Assembly: GCA_027039165.1 (NCBI GenBank)
Contig: JALWEZ010000009.1
Coordinates: forward strand, 1 to 5,854
From: Candidatus Moraniibacteriota bacterium
Lineage (GTDB): Bacteria > Patescibacteriota > Minisyncoccia > Moranbacterales > GCA-2747515
Reading direction: 5' to 3'
Length of the DNA stretch: 5,854 bases
Shown piece by piece: positions 1 through 4,053 of the stretch. The notes under the pieces were generated by a model. It did no database searches and had not been told where the DNA came from. It saw nothing but the letters and a program-made list of their open reading frames with translations. Positions within the stretch are counted from its first letter, which is position 1. Each line of letters begins with the position of its first letter. Both the position numbers and the translations under genes were made by a program.

Positions 1-15
1 CTTAATATTGGTTTT

Positions 16-1107
16 TTATAATTCAAAAAAATCTATTATCCTGCTACCACCCAAACACAAATCATCAGCATAAAACACAGCAAATTGTCCAGGAGTAAGT
101 CCATTTACTTTCTCACTTAATTTTATAAATATTTCATTATTTTCTTTTAAAAACGCCTTACAAGCAATTCTTACCGGACCATGACGCAATTTTACTTCTA
201 AGTTTTTTCTATTAAAAATATCTTTTTGACTAATTTTAGCATTTTGAGGCATTAAATTTAAATTCACCACAGAAAAAGCATTTAGCCTCTGATCATCACC
301 ACCAAAGCCGTGTGAGAGATATACTATATTGTTTTTTATGTCTTTTTTACACACATACCAAGGTCCTCCACCAAGTCCAATTCCTTTTCTTTGTCCTATA
401 GTAAAAAAATATGCGCCACCATGCTCTCCTAATACCTTTCCAGTTTCTTTTTCTACAAATTCCCCCTTTTTTTCTCCTAAATGATGTCTTATAAAATCCG
501 TAAAAGAAATTTTTCCCAAAAAACAAATCCCTTGAGAATCTTTTCTCTTGGCAGTTGGCAAATTAAATTTAACTGCAAAGTCCCTTACTTCTTTTTTTTC
601 TAAGTGCCCTATTGGAAACAACGCTTTTTTTAGTTGTTCACTTTTTAGCATAGCTAGAAAATAAGTTTGATCTTTGATTAAATCTGGAGCGCATTTCAAA
701 TAGAAATTACTATTTTTATCCTCATGAATTTGAGCATAATGACCAGTTGCAACTTTATCATATTCGTCTCCATATTTATCTAGGAAAGCTCCAAATTTTA
801 CTTCTCTGTTGCAAAGCATATCTGGATTTGGCGTAAAACCATTTTTTACAGAATCTATAGTATACGAAACAACTCTCTCATGATATTCTTTCTGAAATGG
901 TACAACTCTCAATTCTACATCGAGCAACTTACAAACCTGACTTGCATAGCGCAAATCTTCTTCCCATGGACAATTTCCCATGTAAGACATTTCATCTTCT
1001 AACCAAATTTTTAGGTAGTATGCAGTAACATCGTGTCCTTGTTGTTTTAAAAAAGCCAAAGCCACAGAACTGTCGACACCACCAGATAAAAGCATTGCAA
1101 TTTTCAT
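16..1107 (-). CDS. mnmA: tRNA-uridine 2-sulfurtransferase (2-thiouridylase) MnmA
   Basis: Cytoplasmic enzyme that activates U34 of tRNA-Lys, -Glu and -Gln with ATP and replaces the C2 oxygen with sulfur, which supports accurate decoding of A/G-ending codons. The 363-residue length is typical of the family. Visible landmarks are the N-terminal PP-loop ATP-binding motif SGGVDSS (8-14), the tRNA-binding stretch NPDMLCNREVKFG with catalytic Cys99, ATGHYA (120-125), KDQTYFL (145-151), and SQGICFLG with the persulfide-forming Cys195. The central FTIGQRKGIGLGGGPWYV and the C-terminal beta-barrel are also present. The ATG at 1107 overlaps the stop codon of the preceding micropeptide by one base (TGATG). 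This suggests translational coupling; a weak GGGA lies five bases upstream. It is the last gene of the dus-micropeptide-mnmA unit, and its TAA stop lies 15 bases inside the window edge, so no terminator can be seen. Both catalytic cysteines and the ATP loop are intact, so I expect an active enzyme. The sulfur donor system (IscS-like desulfurase or relay) is not in the window. Confidence 0.97.
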   Translation of the reverse strand: MKIAMLLSGGVDSSVALAFLKQQGHDVTAYYLKIWLEDEMSYMGNCPWEEDLRYASQVCKLLDVELRVVPFQKEYHERVVSYTIDSVKNGFTPNPDMLCNREVKFGAFLDKYGDEYDKVATGHYAQIHEDKNSNFYLKCAPDLIKDQTYFLAMLKSEQLKKALFPIGHLEKKEVRDFAVKFNLPTAKRKDSQGICFLGKISFTDFIRHHLGEKKGEFVEKETGKVLGEHGGAYFFTIGQRKGIGLGGGPWYVCKKDIKNNIVYLSHGFGGDDQRLNAFSVVNLNLMPQNAKISQKDIFNRKNLEVKLRHGPVRIACKAFLKENNEIFIKLSEKVNGLTPGQFAVFYADDLCLGGSRIIDFFEL

Positions 1108-1217
1108 CAGAATCCCATAGTAGTAAATAATGACATATCAAGAAAAACTTTCCACATAATAGCAAGTATTATAAAAAATAATGCAATATAAATTAAAACC
1201 CTAAGTAAAAGTTTCAT
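1107..1217 (-). CDS. 36-residue single-pass membrane micropeptide between dus and mnmA
   Basis: I do not recognise this protein. It reads ATG (1217-1215) to TGA (1109-1107). The start overlaps the dus stop codon by four bases (ATGA), and the stop overlaps the mnmA start by one base (TGATG), so it fills the gap between the two genes exactly. The product begins MKLLLR with two basic residues. A hydrophobic run of about 16 residues follows (roughly 7-22, VLIYIALFFIILAIMW), then Lys23, Asp27 and a moderately hydrophobic tail ending TTMGF. This predicts one membrane helix with the N-terminus inside. There is no cysteine and no lipobox. No Shine-Dalgarno sequence is visible, so translation would depend on ribosomes finishing dus. 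It could be a real small membrane protein, or a leader-like coupling frame whose translation merely carries ribosomes to mnmA. The double overlap and clean hydrophobic composition favour a translated frame, but no function can be assigned. Confidence 0.62.
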   Translation of the reverse strand: MKLLLRVLIYIALFFIILAIMWKVFLDMSLFTTMGF

Positions 1218-2209
1218 ATTTCTGTTTTATAATTCTTATTCAAAAAGTCATAAGTAACTTTTTTTACTTCCTCATAACTGTTACAAGACATAAGCTTTTC
1301 TCTAAGAGAAGTAGCATTTGGAAAACCATTAGCATAAGCCTTGTAGTGCTTTTTCATTATAGCAAAATTTTTTATTCCTTTAAACATCTCTTCAAAAATT
1401 TGAGTGTGTTCGACCATCACCTCTAATTTTTCTTTTACACTTGGTATATAATTATCGTGACGAAAAAGCCAAGGATTTCCAAATACAGCCCTACCAAACA
1501 TTATACCATCAACTCCAGTTTGCTTTACTTTTTCTCTTGCGTCATTTACATCTTTCACATCACCATTTCCTATAATTTTAGTATCTAAATTCTTTGCCAT
1601 AGAAACAATTTTTTTCATGTAATCCCAATTAGCTGGAACTTTACTCATTTGAGCTCTAGTTCTGAGATGTACAGTAAGTGCATCAATATTTTGCTCTAAA
1701 AGTAATCCTATCCAATTATTAATATTCTCACTACTATATCCAATTCTAGTTTTTACACTTACTGGAATTTTTCCGCCTACACCACTTTTTACAGCTTCTA
1801 TTACATCAACTGCTTTTTCGGGCATAATCATAAGTTTTGCACATGCATCTTGCTTCTCTGCGCTTTTTTCAGGACAACCCATATTTATATCAACTCCAGA
1901 AAATCCCATCTCAACGCATTGTCGAGCTATTTCTTCATAATTTTTGAGATCTTTGCCCCAAATTTGAGCTACCACATGACCCTCTGAAACATCCTTCCAG
2001 AGATGCGGTAAAAGTTTTTCTCTACCAATTTCATGACAAAGTCCATCAACATTCACAAATTCAGTAAAAATAACATCTGGAGAGCTGTATTTTGCAATAA
2101 TTTTACGAAAAGCTGCATCTGTAACATCATACATCGGAGCTAACACAAAAAAAGGCTTAGGTAGTTTTTGCCAAAAATTTTTTTCTTTTTCAGTAAACAT
2201 AATGTTCAT
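1214..2209 (-). CDS. dus: tRNA-dihydrouridine synthase (Dus family)
   Basis: FMN-dependent enzyme that uses NADPH to reduce specific uridines in tRNA to dihydrouridine. The 331 residues show an N-terminal TIM barrel and a C-terminal helical tRNA-binding domain. Motifs in order are the FMN loop LAPMYDVTDAAFRK (23-36), TEFVNVDG (49-56), VAQIWG (80-85), DINMGCPEK with catalytic Cys112, SVKTRIGY with FMN-contacting Lys153, and LTVHLRTRAQM with His181. Then come IIGNGDV (212-218), the phosphate-binding GIMFGRAVFGNPW (235-247), and the helical-domain signature MKKHYKAYANGFPNA (285-299). The subfamily (A, B or C) cannot be assigned safely; the overall pattern is DusB-like. The segment after GCP reads KQDACAKLM, where the family usually has a Gly-containing GAG or GAC stretch. 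The start at 2209 is the first ATG; a second in-frame ATG at 2200 would shorten the product by three residues. Neither has a Shine-Dalgarno sequence. The gene starts just after a terminator hairpin and overlaps the micropeptide by four bases. Confidence 0.95.
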   Translation of the reverse strand: MNIMFTEKEKNFWQKLPKPFFVLAPMYDVTDAAFRKIIAKYSSPDVIFTEFVNVDGLCHEIGREKLLPHLWKDVSEGHVVAQIWGKDLKNYEEIARQCVEMGFSGVDINMGCPEKSAEKQDACAKLMIMPEKAVDVIEAVKSGVGGKIPVSVKTRIGYSSENINNWIGLLLEQNIDALTVHLRTRAQMSKVPANWDYMKKIVSMAKNLDTKIIGNGDVKDVNDAREKVKQTGVDGIMFGRAVFGNPWLFRHDNYIPSVKEKLEVMVEHTQIFEEMFKGIKNFAIMKKHYKAYANGFPNATSLREKLMSCNSYEEVKKVTYDFLNKNYKTEI

Positions 2210-2213
2210 TTAA

Positions 2214-2249
2214 TCAAAAAAACACTCTATAGAAATATCAAAGAGTGTT
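2214..2249 (-). terminator. intrinsic terminator after rplU, in the leader of dus
   Basis: Read on the minus strand, AACACTCT (2249-2242) and AGAGTGTT (2228-2221) form a perfect 8-bp stem with a 13-base loop. A T-run follows directly, TTTTTTT including the last stem bases. The hairpin starts 24 bases after the rplU stop codon, which fits a Rho-independent terminator for rplU. The dus ATG lies only about five bases past the T-run. Unless dus has a promoter inside this short gap, which I cannot see convincingly, dus transcripts would have to read through it. Confidence 0.85.
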
Positions 2250-2273
2250 CTAGGTACACAAAAAACATTTAAA

Positions 2274-2582
2274 TTAGCCAATCTTTGTAATTTCTACTTC
2301 CGTATAAGATTGTTTATGGCCAAACTTCATTTTATATCTTTTTTTGGCTTTATGCTTAATTCCCCAAACTTTCTTATGTCTTCCTTGTTCTAAAACTTTA
2401 GATTCAACTTTCACACCTTTTAGTGTAGGCTCTCCAATTTTTACTTCTTTTTCATCTCCGATAAACAAAACGTCTGAAAAAGTAATTTTATCACCTACTT
2501 CAGCTTCTAGTTTTTCTACTTTGATTTTATCGCCTTCACTAACTTTATACTGTTTTCCTCCAGTTGAAATAATTGCAATCAT
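2274..2582 (-). CDS. rplU: 50S ribosomal protein L21
   Basis: L21 binds 23S rRNA in the large ribosomal subunit. The 102-residue product has the usual length and the full family pattern: an N-terminal beta strand MIAIISTGGKQYKV (1-14), GDKIKVEKLEAEVGD (17-31), VLFIGDEKEVKIGEPTLKG (38-56), and a very basic rRNA-binding C-terminus with HKKVWGIKHKAKKRYK and GHKQSYTEVEI. The start is the only sensible ATG. It follows an A/T-rich leader of about 21 bases with no Shine-Dalgarno sequence, downstream of an extended -10 promoter. A strong terminator follows it. The usual partner rpmA (L27) is not downstream; dus follows instead. Expression appears to be a one-gene transcript with possible read-through into dus. 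Confidence 0.97.
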   Translation of the reverse strand: MIAIISTGGKQYKVSEGDKIKVEKLEAEVGDKITFSDVLFIGDEKEVKIGEPTLKGVKVESKVLEQGRHKKVWGIKHKAKKRYKMKFGHKQSYTEVEITKIG

Positions 2583-2609
2583 CGTATTTTATTATTATTT
2601 ACATTTATC

Positions 2610-2618
2610 ATTATACCA
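2610..2618 (-). promoter_or_regulatory. extended -10 promoter of rplU
   Basis: The minus strand reads TGGTATAAT (2618-2610), a perfect TATAAT with the TGn extension. No TTGACA-like -35 element is present; that position falls inside the terminator hairpin of the upstream tRNA-Ile gene. The predicted transcription start near 2604 gives rplU a leader of about 21 bases. The motif and its position after a terminator make this a likely dedicated promoter. Confidence 0.75.
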
Positions 2619-2639
2619 AATAAAAGCTCCTACAGGAGC
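2619..2639 (-). terminator. short intrinsic terminator after tRNA-Ile
   Basis: On the minus strand GCTCC (2639-2635) and GGAGC (2630-2626) pair around a TGTA loop, followed by TTTTATTT. The stem has only five base pairs but is mostly G+C in an AT-rich setting. It begins four bases after the mature 3' end of tRNA-Ile, so it plausibly ends the tRNA-Ala/tRNA-Ile transcript. It may be leaky. Confidence 0.7.
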
Positions 2640-2643
2640 GATG

Positions 2644-2717
2644 TGGGCATGCCAAGATTTGAACTTGGGACCTCGTCATTATCAGTGACGCGCTCTAACC
2701 AACTGAGCTACACGCCC
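2644..2717 (-). tRNA. tRNA-Ile(GAT)
   Basis: The 74-base cloverleaf folds completely. Acceptor GGGCGTG pairs with CATGCCC (one G-T pair), D-stem GCTC pairs with GAGC around AGTTGGTTA, anticodon stem CGTCA pairs with TGACG around CTGATAA, and T-stem CCAAG pairs with CTTGG around TTCAAAT. Anticodon GAT decodes ATC and ATT as isoleucine. The discriminator is A. The next bases are CAT, so CCA is not encoded and must be added after transcription. It is the second gene of the tRNA pair, 32 bases after tRNA-Ala. Confidence 0.97.
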
Positions 2718-2749
2718 AAAAAATAAATTTCAACAAAATTGTCAAAATG

Positions 2750-2822
2750 TGGACCAGACAGGACTTGAACCCGCTACCTCCTCAGTGCAAATGAGGTGCT
2801 CTACCAGATGAGCTACTGGCCC
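2750..2822 (-). tRNA. tRNA-Ala(TGC)
   Basis: The 73-base cloverleaf has acceptor GGGCCAG pairing with CTGGTCC, D-stem GCTC/GAGC around ATCTGGTA, anticodon stem CCTCA/TGAGG around TTTGCAC, and T-stem GCGGG/CCTGT around TTCAAGT (two G-T pairs). Anticodon TGC is alanine. The acceptor stem carries the G3:U70 wobble that alanyl-tRNA synthetase recognises, which confirms the identity. Discriminator A is followed by CAT, so CCA is not encoded. It is the first gene of the tRNA transcript, about 24 bases after the predicted transcription start. Confidence 0.97.
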
Positions 2823-2852
2823 ATAAATCTATTTTTTCAGACTTATAAAACT

Positions 2853-2880
2853 ATTATAACAGATTTAAAAATAAATGCAA
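2853..2880 (-). promoter_or_regulatory. promoter of the tRNA-Ala/tRNA-Ile transcript
   Basis: The minus strand has a perfect TATAAT (2858-2853) with a TG extension (TGTTATAAT, 2861-2853). A partial -35 hexamer TTGCAT (2880-2875) lies 16 bases upstream. The predicted start is near 2846. As at rplU, the TGn extension appears to compensate for a poor -35. Confidence 0.78.
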
Positions 2881-2882
2881 AT

Positions 2883-2909
2883 TTTTTTATCCACACTTTT
2901 TTATCCAAA
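2883..2909 (+). repeat. two DnaA-box-like nonamers in a 14-base tandem repeat
   Basis: The plus strand carries TTTTTTATCC at 2883-2892 and again at 2897-2906. The first continues as TTATCCACA (2887-2895), identical to the classical DnaA-box consensus. The second is TTATCCAAA (2901-2909), one mismatch. They sit in the AT-rich gap between tgt and the tRNA promoter, just upstream of its -35. They might bind DnaA as a regulatory site; chance is not excluded, and nothing else here indicates a replication origin. Confidence 0.35.
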
Positions 2910-2925
2910 TAAGTCTTGTTTATAA

Positions 2926-4050
2926 CTACTTATTAGCACTCTTTAAAAGTTCCATGAGTTCTGCATAAAACTTTAGATTATGGATTGTAGCCATTTGAGC
3001 ACCTAAAAATTCCTTCACACTAAATAAATGATTAATATATGATTTTGTATAATTTTTACATGCATAGCAATCACAATTATTTGAAAATGAAGAAAAATCA
3101 TTCTTAAACTTAGAATTACCGATATTTATAGTTTTATAAAATGACTTAGAACCATTTTTTTTAACATACGCTTTAATTCCTTTTTCTTTTATAAAATTCA
3201 AATCATTCCATAAAAATATTCGTCCATGTCTCCCTTCTCTAGAAGGCACTACGCAATCAAACATGTCCCAACCACTAAAAAAACATTTAACAATATCACT
3301 AGGATTTCCTATTCCAAGTGCAAAGTGCGGCTTATCTTTCGGTAAAGAATTGGCAGTAATTTTTATTATTTCATCCATAAACACTCCATTCTCATCAATA
3401 TGTCTTCCTCCGAAACCATATCCATCAAATCCAATTTTTACAAGTTCATCTGCACAATGCTTACGCAATTCAGTATGCTTTCCACCTTGAACCACTGCAA
3501 AGAGCAGAGGTTTATAGTTTTCGAGTTTTCTTTCTCTTATTTGTTTTTCAAATTCCGTCTTACAACGCTTTGCCCACCTAATCGTACGTTCAACTGCTTG
3601 TTTTTGAATTTGATACGAAGCTTCTGGTGGACGTGGATCATCCAAAACTATCATTATGTCACTTCCTATATCAAATTGAATTTGAATTGATTTTTCTGGA
3701 GTCAAATCATGCCAAGAACCATCTAATACACTACGAAATTTTGCACCATCTTCATTAACCTTACCAAGTGCTGAATTTTTGTGAATCAAAGAATATACTT
3801 GATAACCACCGCTATCAGTCAAAATAAGATTATCCCAATTCATAAATTTATGAATTCCTCCCATTTTATCTAAAAAACTAGCACCGGGTCTTAACATAAG
3901 ATGATACGTATTAACTACAAGTTCCCTGATATTAGTAGACAAAATTTGCCCATTTGTTAAACCTCTAACAGTTGCTTTTGTAGCATCTGGCATAAAAAAC
4001 GGTGTTTCAATATTTCCTACTCTAGTTTCTATTTTTTTTATTCTATCCAT
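2926..4050 (-). CDS. tgt: tRNA-guanine(34) transglycosylase Tgt
   Basis: Exchanges guanine at wobble position 34 of GUN-anticodon tRNAs (Tyr, His, Asn, Asp) for a 7-deazaguanine in the queuosine pathway. The 374-residue TIM barrel retains the catalytic set: Asp79 in LTDSGGYQ, Asp137 in GSDIMIVLDD, Gln188 in VVQGG, and the nucleophile Asp265 in MFDCVVP. SREGRHG (270-276) corresponds to the tRNA anticodon-loop contact. A zinc site Cys326-x-Cys328-x2-Cys331 with His357 (TIHN) is complete, so the protein should fold and react. The residues lining the base pocket differ from the preQ1-using bacterial type: DECTP reads DDPRP (138-141), and GGLAVGE reads GGRHIDE (214-220). The N-terminus is about 14 residues shorter than in E. 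coli. An in-frame stop six bases upstream rules out an extension, so the ATG at 4050 is the start. It follows the upstream stop by three bases without a Shine-Dalgarno sequence, which suggests coupling. No clear terminator follows. Confidence 0.95.
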   Translation of the reverse strand: MDRIKKIETRVGNIETPFFMPDATKATVRGLTNGQILSTNIRELVVNTYHLMLRPGASFLDKMGGIHKFMNWDNLILTDSGGYQVYSLIHKNSALGKVNEDGAKFRSVLDGSWHDLTPEKSIQIQFDIGSDIMIVLDDPRPPEASYQIQKQAVERTIRWAKRCKTEFEKQIRERKLENYKPLLFAVVQGGKHTELRKHCADELVKIGFDGYGFGGRHIDENGVFMDEIIKITANSLPKDKPHFALGIGNPSDIVKCFFSGWDMFDCVVPSREGRHGRIFLWNDLNFIKEKGIKAYVKKNGSKSFYKTINIGNSKFKNDFSSFSNNCDCYACKNYTKSYINHLFSVKEFLGAQMATIHNLKFYAELMELLKSANK

Positions 4051-4053
4051 ATT

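Noticed and set aside
1107..1216. TGA recoded as glycine (code 25, as in some candidate phyla)
   Set aside because: dus and the micropeptide end at TGA codons that overlap the next start exactly, and none of the long genes contains an in-frame TGA. Standard code fits.
2215..2273. A dus promoter in the rplU-dus gap
   Set aside because: Candidate -10 elements such as TATAGA or GATATT lack a -35 or a TG extension and fall inside the terminator hairpin.
2344..2688. Plus-strand open frame of 114 codons
   Set aside because: It lies antisense to rplU and runs through the tRNA-Ile gene. The minus strand holds clear, conserved genes, and the predicted product has no family pattern.
2718..2749. TTGACA hexamer in the spacer between tRNA-Ala and tRNA-Ile as an internal promoter
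   Set aside because: No TATAAT-like element lies 16-18 bases downstream. The spacer is more likely just a processing linker.
2642..2752. Apparent encoded CCA ends on both tRNAs (both read ...CCACAT)
   Set aside because: The CCA is bases 71-73 (two acceptor-stem C's and discriminator A). The three bases after the discriminator are CAT in both, so the true CCA tail is not encoded.
2823..2925. Replication origin in the AT-rich gap with DnaA-like boxes
   Set aside because: There are only two boxes, no dnaA or dnaN nearby, no strand switch of genes and no clear unwinding repeats.
2883..2925. Intrinsic terminator after tgt
   Set aside because: The minus strand after the tgt stop has A-runs rather than a hairpin with a T-run.
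3263..3690. Two plus-strand open frames opposite tgt
   Set aside because: They are antisense shadows of a well-conserved tgt sequence, with low-complexity S/F/P-rich translations and no ribosome binding site.
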